Notes: generated by a model from the sequence alone, not told the origin. A DNA stretch of 64,000 bases from Gordonia polyisoprenivorans (GCF_017654315.1 NZ_CP072203.1:868001-932000); one strand, 5' to 3'. Numbered from the stretch's first letter, positions 51,393 to 60,164 are shown. A program made the numbers and translations.

Positions 51393-53673
51393 TCGAGGGC
51401 AGTCTTCAGATCACGGGCGAGGGCAGTTGCCCGAGGACGACGCGCCCACCCAGTGGCTGCGCCTGAATCTCGGCGGCGACGGGCCCGACGAGGAGCGCCC
51501 GGTCGGCGCGAACGAGCGCACGGTCGATGACAACGAGCGCCCGGTCGATGAAGATGAGCGCACGGTCAACGTAAAGAAGCGCACGGTCGGCGAGAAGAAG
51601 CGCACGGTCGACGTGGGCGCGTGGCGCCGTTGGGGTGGCCGCGAGTGGACCGCCGTCATCAGCTTCCTGATAGGTGCCATCACCGTCACCACCTTCTTCG
51701 CCATCGGCGCGTGGCAGCGGCGTTGGATCGCCGACGACGGACTCATCGTGCTGCGCACCCTGCGCAACCTGTTCGCGGGCAACGGGCCGGTGTTCAACGC
51801 CGGGGAGCGGGTGGAGGCCAACACCTCCACGGCGTGGACCTACCTGCTGTGGTTCTGGGCGTGGGTGACCGACGGCCAACTCGAGTACGTCGCCCTGTGG
51901 GTGGCGCTGGTGTTGTCGGTGTCGGCGGTACCCATCGCGATGTACGGAACCGCCCGCCTGCTGCGCCGACGCCTCGGTGGGATCACCGGCGACGGCTACA
52001 CACTGCTGCTTCCGCTCGGCCCGATCATCTACATCGCGTTGCCGCCGGCACGCGACTTCGCGACCAGTGGCCTGGAGAACGGGCTCTGTATCTTCTGGGC
52101 TGCGGTGCTGTGGTGTCTGCTGATCTCCTGGTGTCGGCGCCCGTCCGGGGCCGACGCGACGCGAGCCGGTTCGGCGGCCACGCTGTTCCTCGCCTTCTGG
52201 GCCGGACTGGCGCCGCTGGTTCGGCCCGAGCTCACGGTCATCGGCGGGATCGCCCTGGTGCTGGTGTTCCTGGCGCCCCAGACGTGGAAGATGCGTGTCG
52301 GCATCGTCGTCTTCGCCGCAATCCTCCCGGTGGGCTACCAGATCTTCCGGATGGGCTACTACGCACTTTTGGTTCCCAACCCGGCCGTCGCCAAGGACGC
52401 CAGCGGTTCCAAGTGGCATCAGGGCTTCCTCTACCTGGCCAACCTCTTCGGGCCCTACACGTTGCTGTTGCCGGTCGTCCTCGCGCTCGTCGCGGGCATC
52501 CTGCTCGCTGTCGGGGTGCGCGCACGCAAGCTCAGCCCCACCCGGCCCGAGCCGGCGTCGCAGGCCCCGAGGTCGATGCGTGCCCGGTTGGCGTCGTGGT
52601 CGCGGCGTCTGCAGACGCCGGGCGCGGTGGTCACCGCGATGGTGCTCGCCGGCTTCATCGTCGGCGTGTACTGGCTGCGTCAGGGCGGCGACTTCATGCA
52701 CGGCCGCGTCCTGCTGACGCCGCTGTTCGTGATGTTGTTGCCGCTCATGGTGATTCCGGTGACCATCCCGGTGCGCGGAGTCGCCGCGGCCTTCCGCCGC
52801 ACGCGCCGGCCCGCCCCCGCCAACGCCGACAGCGCTCTCGCCGACGCCGACGGCGCTCTCGCCGACACCGACGGCGCTCTCGCTGACGCCGACGGCGCTC
52901 TGCGCGCCCGCCGCACACGCCTGCAACTGGTCGGCTCGACCGTCCTCGCAGCCATGTGGATCACCACCATCGCCTGGGCTGCGATCGTCCACGAGGATGT
53001 CCTGCCCAACGCCGGCATCGACATCGGCCGCAGCGGCATCGTCGACGAGCGACGCTTCTACGTCACCAACATGGGCATCGAGAACCCGGTCACCGCCAAG
53101 GATTACCTGGACTATCCGCGCATGAAGGCGATGGTCGAGGACATCGCGCAGTATCAGAAGGAGGGCGGTGTGCTGATCGCGTCCTTCGACTACGACCAGT
53201 GGTACATCGCCCGCCTGCCCGCCAACACCCCGCAGGACAAGCGCCATCTGACGGTGTTCTTCCTCAATCTCGGCATGACGAGCATGAATGCACCGCTGGA
53301 TGTGCGGGTCATCGACCAGATGGGGCTGGCGTATCCGATCGCCGCGCACACCGAGCGCCTCGACGACGGCCGCATCGGTCACGACAAGGTACTGCCGACC
53401 GAGTGGGTGGTCGCCGAGGCCGGAGCGGTTCCGCGGGCCCCGATCCTGCCCGGGTTCCTCGACGAGGACGTCGTCCGTCAGGCGCAGGTGGCTTTGACGT
53501 GCCCGGCCACCCGGGATCGGATCGCCTCCTACGAGGCGCCGTGGACGTGGCAGCGGTTCAAGAGCAACCTGATCCAGTCGTTCACGTTCACCGACTATCG
53601 CATCGACCGCAACCCCGAATACGAGATCGAGCACTGCGGTTTGACGATGCCTCCGCGTATCCACCCGCGCTGA
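51367..53673 (+). CDS. aftB: Terminal beta-1,2-arabinofuranosyltransferase AftB
   Basis: A 768-residue GT-C membrane enzyme adding terminal beta-1,2-arabinofuranose from decaprenyl-phosphoryl arabinose to arabinan. The membrane core begins at about residue 95 (WTAVISFLIGAITVTTFFAI), followed by the first extracytoplasmic loop with WIADDGLIVLRTLRNLFAGN (catalytic D-D near 121) and PVFNAGERVEANTSTAWTYL. A C-terminal soluble domain contains two cysteines. It is longer than Rv3805c (627 residues, from memory), mainly because of an N-terminal extension of seven-residue repeats and an internal ADADGAL-type repeat. The start is GTG 51367 (ATG 51379 is possible), inside the end of ubiA. Confidence 0.92.
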   Translation: MSRSMQSPDRGQSSDHGRGQLPEDDAPTQWLRLNLGGDGPDEERPVGANERTVDDNERPVDEDERTVNVKKRTVGEKKRTVDVGAWRRWGGREWTAVISFLIGAITVTTFFAIGAWQRRWIADDGLIVLRTLRNLFAGNGPVFNAGERVEANTSTAWTYLLWFWAWVTDGQLEYVALWVALVLSVSAVPIAMYGTARLLRRRLGGITGDGYTLLLPLGPIIYIALPPARDFATSGLENGLCIFWAAVLWCLLISWCRRPSGADATRAGSAATLFLAFWAGLAPLVRPELTVIGGIALVLVFLAPQTWKMRVGIVVFAAILPVGYQIFRMGYYALLVPNPAVAKDASGSKWHQGFLYLANLFGPYTLLLPVVLALVAGILLAVGVRARKLSPTRPEPASQAPRSMRARLASWSRRLQTPGAVVTAMVLAGFIVGVYWLRQGGDFMHGRVLLTPLFVMLLPLMVIPVTIPVRGVAAAFRRTRRPAPANADSALADADGALADTDGALADADGALRARRTRLQLVGSTVLAAMWITTIAWAAIVHEDVLPNAGIDIGRSGIVDERRFYVTNMGIENPVTAKDYLDYPRMKAMVEDIAQYQKEGGVLIASFDYDQWYIARLPANTPQDKRHLTVFFLNLGMTSMNAPLDVRVIDQMGLAYPIAAHTERLDDGRIGHDKVLPTEWVVAEAGAVPRAPILPGFLDEDVVRQAQVALTCPATRDRIASYEAPWTWQRFKSNLIQSFTFTDYRIDRNPEYEIEHCGLTMPPRIHPR
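51493..51618. repeat. Six 21-bp repeats in the aftB N-terminal extension
   Basis: Units of the form GAGCGC-CGGTCGATGA-AAC encode E/K-R-T/P-V-D/G/N-x-x seven-residue repeats over about residues 43-84 of AftB, a charged cytoplasmic extension absent from the family core. Confidence 0.75.
52825..52911. repeat. 21-bp repeats in an AftB cytoplasmic loop
   Basis: About four units (GCCGACGGCGCTCTCGCCGAC-like) encode ADADGAL-type repeats in a loop between transmembrane segments, at about residues 487-515. Confidence 0.75.
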
Positions 53674-53827
53674 CCGCGGAAGCGCGGACGCTGTGAGGAA
53701 CCTGCGCGCAGCATCAGAGGAAGTTGCGAGAAATTATCTCGAATCGGTAACGTGCCGCGCAGTGCGACCGATAGACCGACCGTGAGAATGCGGTGGGACC
53801 GATCCGTCCGCACCAACCTGAGAGAGC

Positions 53828-53843
53828 TGTGAGAGACATCACA
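53828..53843. promoter_or_regulatory. CRP/GlxR-type binding site
   Basis: TGTGA-GAGACA-TCACA is a perfect match to the conserved halves of the TGTGA-N6-TCACA consensus of CRP-family regulators. Its centre lies about 47 bases before the predicted transcription start. Confidence 0.6.
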
Positions 53844-53847
53844 GAGT

Positions 53848-53876
53848 TTGTCAGGGTTCGGTGGCTGCAATAGGCT
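53848..53876 (+). promoter_or_regulatory. Promoter TTGTCA-N17-TAGGCT
   Basis: The -35 TTGTCA (53848-53853) and -10 TAGGCT (53871-53876) are separated by 17 bases, ideal for the main sigma factor. It drives the mycolyltransferase at 54009. Confidence 0.6.
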
Positions 53877-54008
53877 GCCGGGGGTTCCTCGTGCGCAAGA
53901 AGCGCGAGGGTTCGGTGTGGGGGATCGGACGTCGCAGAGGTGTAGTCCGGAGTTCGACGCGATGGTGTGACTGCGTCGGAACCGGTGACAGAGGGAGAAT
54001 GCAGGTCG

Positions 54009-55031
54009 ATGGGTGTAGGTGAACTGAAACCGAAGGCGTCCACGGGACTCAGTGCACGGTTCGTGGCGATCGTTGTCGCCGTGATGACCGTCGCGGGTCT
54101 GATCGGAGCAGTGGTCGGAACGGGCCAGGCCGATGCACGCGTCAATGGCACGGGCTTCCGGAAGACCCTCTGGATCGATGCCTGCGGCATGCCCACCAAC
54201 GGCGCCTTCGGCAACAAGTCCATGGCTCCCGGCAAGGTCCAGGTGCGTACCTGGTTCAAGCCGCAGAACAAGCGCACCGTCATCCTGCTCGACGGCATGC
54301 GCGCCCAGTACGACTTCTCCGGCTGGGAGATCAACACCAACGTCCAGGAACTGGTCAATCGCGGCGTCAACGTCGTCGAGCCGATCGGTGGACCGGCCAG
54401 CTTCTACACCAACTGGAACGCGCCCAGTAACTTCAACGGCCAGCAGAGCCGCTACATGTGGGAGTGCGTGATCAACAACCGCCTCCCGCAGGCACTCCGG
54501 GCCAACGGATTCCAGGGCAAGAACGGCAAGTACGCCATCATGGGCGTGTCGATGGGCGGTAACGCCGCGCTGGTCCTGGCCTCCAAGCGTCGCGACCTCT
54601 ACTACGCCGCCGGCTCGCTGTCGGGCTACAACTTCCTCAGTGCCCCCGGCATGCACACGATGATCCGTCTGGCGATGCTCGACGTCGCGCCGCAGCCGTG
54701 GAACGTCGACGCCATGTGGGGTCCGCCGTGGGACGGCCGCTGGTACGACAACGACCCGTCGCTGCGTATCAACCGCATGCAGGGCCTGAAACTGTTCGTC
54801 GGTTCCGGTAACGGACTCTTCGGCAAGTACAACGCGCTGCCGAACGTCTTCGACGACCTGTTCAAGGGTTCGACGCTGGAGTTCCTCGCGTTCACCCAGG
54901 CCAAGGCCTTCGAAGGACTCGCCTTCATCAACGGCCTGCCGATCATGAGCTACTACGCCAACGGCACCCACGCCTGGGGCTACTGGCAGGACATGGTCTG
55001 GAACGCCTATTCGCGAGGCTTCTTCAACTGA
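54009..55031 (+). CDS. Mycolyltransferase (antigen 85 family)
   Basis: A 340-residue secreted esterase/mycolyltransferase that moves mycolate between trehalose monomycolate molecules or to arabinogalactan. The signal sequence (ARFVAIVVAVMTVAGLIGAV, cut near ADA-RVN) is followed by an alpha/beta hydrolase domain with TVILLDGMRAQYDFSGWEIN, PIGGPASFYTNW, the nucleophile elbow YAIMGVSMGGNAALV (Ser near residue 181) and the final His in NGTHAWGYW near 322. Members of the Ag85 family are 290-340 residues. ATG 54009 follows from the upstream signal sequence; the ribosome site is weak. It is the counterpart of fbpA (Rv3804c). Confidence 0.93.
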   Translation: MGVGELKPKASTGLSARFVAIVVAVMTVAGLIGAVVGTGQADARVNGTGFRKTLWIDACGMPTNGAFGNKSMAPGKVQVRTWFKPQNKRTVILLDGMRAQYDFSGWEINTNVQELVNRGVNVVEPIGGPASFYTNWNAPSNFNGQQSRYMWECVINNRLPQALRANGFQGKNGKYAIMGVSMGGNAALVLASKRRDLYYAAGSLSGYNFLSAPGMHTMIRLAMLDVAPQPWNVDAMWGPPWDGRWYDNDPSLRINRMQGLKLFVGSGNGLFGKYNALPNVFDDLFKGSTLEFLAFTQAKAFEGLAFINGLPIMSYYANGTHAWGYWQDMVWNAYSRGFFN

Positions 55032-55066
55032 TCAACTGAGTTCGACTGATCAACTGAGTTCACGGG

Positions 55067-55106
55067 ACAACCCCGGCCGCCACCACACGGTGTCGGCCGG
55101 GGTTGT
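55067..55106. terminator. Terminator hairpin after the first mycolyltransferase
   Basis: ACAACCCCGGCCG (55067-55079) pairs perfectly with CGGCCGGGGTTGT (55094-55106) around a 14-base loop, followed by a weak T-containing stretch (CTCGTTGG). Confidence 0.7.
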
Positions 55107-55152
55107 CTCGTTGGTCCGGCATGACCGGCAATCCACGCAACTCTCATCACAG

Positions 55153-55258
55153 AAGTCACAAAAATCTCACCCGCCACAGCGTGGCGTCGCGCCAACGCGG
55201 GGTGCGACGTGTAAGAAACACCTGAGGCGTAATGACACCAGTGAGATTTCTGTGACTT
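55153..55258. repeat. 18-bp inverted repeat upstream of the second mycolyltransferase
   Basis: AAGTCACAAAAATCTCAC (55153-55170) and GTGAGATTTCTGTGACTT (55241-55258) are complementary at 17 of 18 positions. The 70-base centre contains a nested GC hairpin (GCGTCGC...GCGACG). They could be paired operator sites or a folded leader. Confidence 0.6.
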
Positions 55259-55331
55259 GAGGGGCCACTGAGTCGACGCGGTCGCCGACCGCGATGCGTC
55301 GACCATCAGGGGTGCGAAGGAGCGCGAGGGT

Positions 55332-56840
55332 ATGCGAACAGTGAGTGCGGGGCGAACGAGTGGGCGTACGGCCCCTCGCGGTGCGATGAGCCGGCGAACG
55401 CCACGAGTCGTCATCACGATGGTGGTGGTCGTGCTGGTGGCGCTCGGTTGGGCCCTCATCGGCCAGCAGGACGCCGTCGGCGCCCCGGCGCCGGCCCCGG
55501 CGCCCGCGAGTCCGGCGGCGCCTCCGGCGCCCGCGAGCCCGGCACCGGCGGCCCCGGCGAGCCCCGCGGCCCCGGCCCCGGCGGCCACCCCCGCGGCCTC
55601 TCCGGCGCCGACCCAGCCCGCCCGCGTCACCAAGGTGTTCTGGTACACCGACCGTCGCGTCGCGCTCTGGGTGTTCTCCCCGTCGATGAACACCGAGATC
55701 CAGGTCCAGATTCTGCTGGCCCGTGACTGGTGGGCCAATCCGACGGCGCGGTTCCCGCAGCTGACCATGCTCGACGGTTTGCGTGCGCAGGACGATCAGA
55801 GCGGCTGGGTTCTCAACACCGACGTGGTCGATTTCTACAAGGACAAGAACGTCAACGTCATCCTGCCGATCGGTGGCGAGTCGAGTTTCTACACCGACTG
55901 GAAGGAAACCGACAAGGGCAAGAACTACAAGTGGGAGACCTTCCTCATCCACGAGCTCCCGCCGATCATCGAGGGTGATTGGCGCTCAACGGATGTGCGT
56001 GGCATCGAGGGGCTCTCGATGGGTGGCTCGGCGGCCATGATGCTCGCGGCACGCAACCCCGGGTACTACAAGTTCGCCGCGTCGTTCTCCGGCATCCTGC
56101 AGCTGACGTCCTACGGGATGCCGCAGGCCATCCAGTTCGCCCTGCGTGACGGTGGTGGCTACGACGCGATGAAGATGTTCGGCCCGCCCAGCGATCCGGA
56201 GTGGAAGGCTCACGACCCGTACCTGCTCGCCGACAAACTGCGGGGCACGAGTCTCTACATCTCGTCGGGCAACGGCATGGTCGGCCCGTACGACAAACCG
56301 TCCGACATTCCGATGCTCGCGACCAACTACTCCGGCGTGGGACTCGAGCTGCTCTCCCGGGTCACCTCGCAGCAGTTCGCAATCAAGTTGAATCAGTTGG
56401 GAATTCCCGGGCAGGCTGTCTACCGGGCGTCGGGTACCCATACCTGGCCCTACTGGGAATTCGAGATGCATCAGGCATGGCCGCAGGCGGCCGCGGCGCT
56501 CGGTCTCAACGGTGACAAGGTGGCCTGCGGGGTCAGCCCGGCGTTCAAGAAGGTCGCCGGCCCGGCTCGGCTCGGAGTGTGCCTGACGCCGGAGTACGGG
56601 GTACCCGGCGGGCGTGCCCAGGACTTCGCCGAGGGGCGGATCATCACCGGGCCGAAGGGGCCGCAGGTGGTCGGCGGCGCGATCGGCGGCGCCTACGTCG
56701 GCGCGGGCGGACCCGGCGGCAAGCTCGGTCTGCCGACCAGCGGTGAGATGCCGTGGGGTCGCGATGGTGGCAAGACGCAGACCTTCGAGCACGGCCGGAT
56801 CAACTGGTCGCCGAAGGGCGGTGCGCAACTCGCGCGATAG
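55332..56840 (+). CDS. Mycolyltransferase with C-terminal LGFP repeats
   Basis: A 502-residue Ag85-family protein. A signal sequence (TPRVVITMVVVVLVALGWAL) is followed by an Ala/Pro linker of about 45 residues, then the esterase domain with LTMLDGLRAQDDQSGWVLNT, PIGGESSFYTDW, GIEGLSMGGSAAMMLAAR (Ser near residue 235) and ASGTHTWPYWEFEM (His near 374). From about residue 395 to the end are LGFP-type repeats (KVAGPARLGVCLTPEYGVPG and GGPGGKLGLPTSGE), a cell-wall-binding module also found on corynebacterial mycolyltransferases. It anchors the enzyme in the arabinogalactan layer. GGAGCGCGAGGG precedes the ATG. It sits where fbpD (Rv3803c) is in M. tuberculosis, but the LGFP tail is an addition. 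Confidence 0.92.
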   Translation: MRTVSAGRTSGRTAPRGAMSRRTPRVVITMVVVVLVALGWALIGQQDAVGAPAPAPAPASPAAPPAPASPAPAAPASPAAPAPAATPAASPAPTQPARVTKVFWYTDRRVALWVFSPSMNTEIQVQILLARDWWANPTARFPQLTMLDGLRAQDDQSGWVLNTDVVDFYKDKNVNVILPIGGESSFYTDWKETDKGKNYKWETFLIHELPPIIEGDWRSTDVRGIEGLSMGGSAAMMLAARNPGYYKFAASFSGILQLTSYGMPQAIQFALRDGGGYDAMKMFGPPSDPEWKAHDPYLLADKLRGTSLYISSGNGMVGPYDKPSDIPMLATNYSGVGLELLSRVTSQQFAIKLNQLGIPGQAVYRASGTHTWPYWEFEMHQAWPQAAAALGLNGDKVACGVSPAFKKVAGPARLGVCLTPEYGVPGGRAQDFAEGRIITGPKGPQVVGGAIGGAYVGAGGPGGKLGLPTSGEMPWGRDGGKTQTFEHGRINWSPKGGAQLAR

Positions 56841-56848
56841 ATCCAGCT

Positions 56849-56886
56849 CACACACGCGGCACCGGACATCGGGTGCCGCGTGTGTG
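56849..56886. terminator. Terminator hairpin after the LGFP mycolyltransferase
   Basis: CACACACGCGGCACC (56849-56863) pairs perfectly with GGTGCCGCGTGTGTG (56872-56886) around an 8-base loop. No T run follows, as is common in actinobacteria. Confidence 0.7.
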
Positions 56887-57089
56887 CGTCCTGAGATCTC
56901 ACTGTGGAATCGCAATGTTTGCGCAGGTGAGGTGGCTCCGGTGACGAATGATGTTCGTCTTGTTGGGTAGCCTTGCTGGCGGTTGGGACAAACCACCACA
57001 TGTGTGTACGTGGTCACCGGCGCGCCCCGGTCGAACCAGGGGTCGGAGGGTTCGAGGCGGCATCGGTGATGCGTGACGAGGAAGAGATG

Positions 57090-57629
57090 ATGACGAAGTT
57101 CTTGAGGCTGGGTGTGCTGATGACCGGCGTGGCGTTCGCGCTGGGGTCACTGGCGGCGTGTTCGGACGATTCCACGGCGAGCGCCCCGATCACCAGCAAT
57201 CCGGTCACCACGACGTCGCTGTACTCCGCGCCGTCGAGTGCCTCGGCGTCGAGCACGCCGGAATCCGGCCAGGCTTCGGTCGGCGCCACCTCGACCACCG
57301 GCGGGTCCGCGTTGCCGGCCACCACGCCCGGTTCCGCGGCACCGGCATCGGGACAACTCACCGCGCCCGACGGAGCGCCGCTCGACGACAAGGCCAAGCG
57401 ATACCTGCAGGCCCTGCGCAGCCAGAACGTCACGCTGCTCGGTGACACCGACAACGGTGTCGCGCTGTCGCTGGCCACCTACGTCTGCGACGCGCAGAAG
57501 AAGAACACCGACCCGGTGACCACCAAGGCGTACGTCACCGCACTGGTCGCGCCCGGCACCCAGAACACGGCGGAGGCCAATGCCAAGGCCGACAAGGTGA
57601 TCAAGGCCGCCCAGGACAACTATTGCTAG
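57090..57629 (+). CDS. DUF732-family lipoprotein
   Basis: A 179-residue secreted protein. The N-terminus (FLRLGVLMTGVAFALGSLAA, then C) ends in the lipobox LAAC, giving lipid attachment at about residue 25. A Ser/Thr/Ala-rich linker follows, then a DUF732 domain (DKAKRYLQALRSQNVTLLGD and GVALSLATYVCDAQKKNTDP) with the Cys pair typical of this actinobacterial envelope family. The function is unknown. GAGGAAG precedes ATG 57090; ATG 57087 is also possible. It lies 13 bases before the cutinase gene, so the two are probably co-transcribed. Confidence 0.75.
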   Translation: MTKFLRLGVLMTGVAFALGSLAACSDDSTASAPITSNPVTTTSLYSAPSSASASSTPESGQASVGATSTTGGSALPATTPGSAAPASGQLTAPDGAPLDDKAKRYLQALRSQNVTLLGDTDNGVALSLATYVCDAQKKNTDPVTTKAYVTALVAPGTQNTAEANAKADKVIKAAQDNYC

Positions 57630-57642
57630 CGGCAACCGACCT

Positions 57643-58641
57643 GTGAACGCCCGGAAGAAACGCTCACGGACCTCACGTGCGCTGCGCCTGCTGATGCTCG
57701 CGGTCGCACTGATCGCCGTCATCGCGATCGTGCTGATCGTGATCTGGATCAAGGGCATCGTCGAGGGCCCGCCGGCACCGCCGCGCGGTGGTGGCCCATC
57801 GACGACGACGCCACCGAACCGGCCGGAGGCCCAGCCCGCCGACTGCGCCGACGTGTTGACGCTGGTGATCCCGGGCACCTGGGAGTCCACGCCGAACGAC
57901 GATCCGCTGAATCCGAGGTCCAAGCCGGCATCGTTGCTGCTGCGCGTCTCCAAGGCGATCAAGAGTGAATTCCCCGAGTCGCGCACCGAGGTCTACACGG
58001 TGCCCTACATCGCCGAGTTCCGGAATCCCACGAACCTCAACGACCGGCAGAGCAGCTACAACGACTCGCGTACCCAGGGCTACAAGCGTGCCGCGGGCAA
58101 GATCATCTCCACCCACGAGCACTGCCCGCTGACGCGCTACGTCATCGTCGGTTTCTCACAGGGTGCGGTCATCGGCGGCGACCTCGCCTCGGCGATCGGC
58201 AACGGCCGTGGGAACGTCCTGCCGCAGTCCGACGCCGACCTCGTCCTCGGGGTCGGACTCATCGCCGACGGTCGCCGTCAGCCCGGCGATCAGCGTGACA
58301 TCGGGCCGAACCCGCCCGGCGTCGGTGCCGAGATCGCGCTCGCGGGTATGGGGTCGCTGGTGCCGGGGACCACGATGACCGGCCCGCGTCCCGGTGGCTT
58401 CGGGGATCTCCAGAGCAAGGTCGTATCCATTTGTGCCCCAGGTGATCTCATCTGCGACGCACCGACGGCGTCGAATCCGTTGAGTGCCGTGAGCCAACTG
58501 GCGAGTGCGATCAACAACCCGGTGCACGCGATGTATGCGACGCCGCGGTACTGGTCTCTCGACGGCGCGACCGCGACCCAGTGGATGCGCGGCTGGGTCA
58601 ACGGACTCATCGACGAGGCCCCGCGTCCGGCGCACAACTGA
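57643..58641 (+). CDS. Cutinase-like cell-wall esterase (Culp6 type)
   Basis: A 332-residue cutinase-family hydrolase. One N-terminal membrane segment (LRLLMLAVALIAVIAIVLIV, about residues 12-31) anchors the protein. The catalytic domain has DVLTLVIPGTWEST, the nucleophile elbow YVIVGFSQGAVIGGDLASA (Ser near residue 171), the Asp in GDLICDAPTA and the His in NNPVHAMYATPRYW. The M. tuberculosis counterpart Rv3802c (Culp6) is an essential envelope phospholipase/thioesterase next to the mycolate genes, and the same role is inferred. It starts with GTG 13 bases after the DUF732 gene. Confidence 0.9.
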   Translation: MNARKKRSRTSRALRLLMLAVALIAVIAIVLIVIWIKGIVEGPPAPPRGGGPSTTTPPNRPEAQPADCADVLTLVIPGTWESTPNDDPLNPRSKPASLLLRVSKAIKSEFPESRTEVYTVPYIAEFRNPTNLNDRQSSYNDSRTQGYKRAAGKIISTHEHCPLTRYVIVGFSQGAVIGGDLASAIGNGRGNVLPQSDADLVLGVGLIADGRRQPGDQRDIGPNPPGVGAEIALAGMGSLVPGTTMTGPRPGGFGDLQSKVVSICAPGDLICDAPTASNPLSAVSQLASAINNPVHAMYATPRYWSLDGATATQWMRGWVNGLIDEAPRPAHN

Positions 58642-58830
58642 GCGCCCACGTCAGGGCGTCGCGTGCTGCGGGGTGTCTGGGAAGGCGCTGAGCGGGGACC
58701 GATCCGTTTGGGCGGCGCCGACCTGCTGCATTAACGTTGTGGGCTGGCTCGGCGGTGTCCTGTGGAATGGGGACGCCCCGCACGGCCACGAGAGCTCATG
58801 ACGACGCCGCGAACGCGACGAGGAGAACCA

Positions 58831-59844
58831 ATGACCCAGGGCGAGACCACCGGGACCGGTGGCGGCGAGACCACGCTGCGCGCGTTCCGGTTCGGCGCCG
58901 GTGGTGAGGGCAACAAGGACGAGGGCGGCGCCCGCAAGTTCGTGAAGTTGGCCCAGACCGCCGAGGAATACGGATACGACACCTTTGCCGTACCCGATCA
59001 CCTCGGCAACCAGGTCGGCCCGCTGGCCGCACTGGGAGCGCTGAGCCAGGCCACCGACCGCATCAGGCTGGCGACGTCGGTTCTCGCGAACGGCTTCCGG
59101 CATCCGGCGCTGTTGGCCAAGGAGGCCAACACCATCGACGTCCTGAGTAAGGGCCGCCTGGAACTCGGGATCGGTGCGGGCTGGCTCAAGGAGGAGTTCG
59201 ACAAGGCGGGCATCGAGTTCGAATCCCCGGGTGTGCGTATCCGGCGGCTCGATGAATCGTTGACGATCCTCGACAAGCTCATGCGCGGGGAGACCGTCGA
59301 CTTCGACGGCGAGTTCTACCAGATGAAGGGGCTCGAGGGCAGCCCGCGACCGCGTCAGGGGCCGCGTCCGCCGATCGCCGTCGGCGGTGGCGGACCCAAG
59401 ATGCTCGCACTGGCCGCCAAGCACGCCGACATCATCTCCGTGGCGCCGGGCACCACCCCCGACGGGCGGATGAAGCTGTCGGACATGACCATCGAGAAGA
59501 CCGCCGAGCGGGTCGACCGCATCCGGCAGGCCGCGGGCGACCGGTTCGCCGAGATCGAGCTCAACTGGACGATCGCGGTCATCGTCATCACCGACGATCG
59601 GCAGTCCACTGCAGAGATGGCGCTCAAGGCACTCGAGCAGGGGTATCCGCCGAACATCGAACGCGACACCGAGTTCACCGTCGACGACGTGCTGAACTCG
59701 CCGTACATCGCGATCGGATCGTTCGAGGAGATCGCCGACCAGATCCGCGAGGTGCGGCGGCGCACCTCGATGTCCTACGTCGGGGTGTTCCCGACGCAGA
59801 TGGATGCCTTCGCGCCGGTCATTTCGCTCCTCAAGGGAGAGTAA
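58831..59844 (+). CDS. F420-dependent LLM-class oxidoreductase
   Basis: A 337-residue luciferase-like (TIM barrel) flavin/F420 oxidoreductase. Visible features are the first strand LRAFRFGAGGEGNKD, PDHLGNQVGPLAALGALSQA, TSVLANGFRHPALLAKEANT and TIDVLSKGRLELGIGAGWLK near residues 110-130, and the PRPRQGPRPPIAVGGGGPKM block near 173-192. The overall form matches the TIGR03621-type LLM subfamily. The substrate is unknown. GAGGAG precedes ATG 58831. In M. tuberculosis the cutinase and fadD32 genes are adjacent, so this gene is an insertion into the mycolate cluster and has no obvious link to mycolate synthesis. Confidence 0.85.
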   Translation: MTQGETTGTGGGETTLRAFRFGAGGEGNKDEGGARKFVKLAQTAEEYGYDTFAVPDHLGNQVGPLAALGALSQATDRIRLATSVLANGFRHPALLAKEANTIDVLSKGRLELGIGAGWLKEEFDKAGIEFESPGVRIRRLDESLTILDKLMRGETVDFDGEFYQMKGLEGSPRPRQGPRPPIAVGGGGPKMLALAAKHADIISVAPGTTPDGRMKLSDMTIEKTAERVDRIRQAAGDRFAEIELNWTIAVIVITDDRQSTAEMALKALEQGYPPNIERDTEFTVDDVLNSPYIAIGSFEEIADQIREVRRRTSMSYVGVFPTQMDAFAPVISLLKGE

Positions 59845-60164
59845 AGTGTGTCCTCGGTCCGGGGGCAGGAAGCCGCACGACAACCGCCGGTGAAAGGCTG
59901 CTGCAGTGGAGTGATCGCACTGCGGTGGAGTCAAGGTGGACATGACGATCACGAAGTGAGCGAAAGGGTTGGGAAGTGTCGTGCGACCGCGACCGACGCG
60001 GTCCACGGACGAATGGGTACCGACACGACCACCGGTGCACGGCAAGGAACGACCTGAGGGTCACACTGAACCGAGCAGCGCGGTCGGGCGCCGCGGGGTG
60101 TGCCACGAGGTACGCACGATATGCCCAAATGGGGGCAGGAACGTGGGGGCCACAGGAGTAATGA
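59845..60164. other. fadD32 upstream region
   Basis: A 320-base gap with no supported gene, richer in G and containing several short inverted segments. AGGAG (60154-60158) is the ribosome site of fadD32. The length suggests a separate promoter and a structured leader, but no clear promoter could be assigned. Confidence 0.5.

Larger units (their letters stand above)
53674..54008. other. Regulatory region of the first mycolyltransferase
   Basis: A 335-base gap without a gene. It contains a CRP-like palindrome, a sigma-A-type promoter and then about 125 bases of 5' untranslated sequence with a run of GGGGG and an imperfect repeat. The leader is unusually long for this window. Confidence 0.6.
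55032..55331. other. Intergenic region between the two mycolyltransferases
   Basis: No gene. In order it holds an 18-base tandem duplication (55028-55063, partly in the upstream coding end), a terminator hairpin (55067-55106) and an 18-base inverted repeat (55153-55258) upstream of the next gene. Confidence 0.6.

Noticed and set aside
51406..53664. A 752-codon minus-strand frame opposite aftB
   Set aside because: It is a mirror frame of aftB. Its repeats are only the reverse of the 21-bp tracts.
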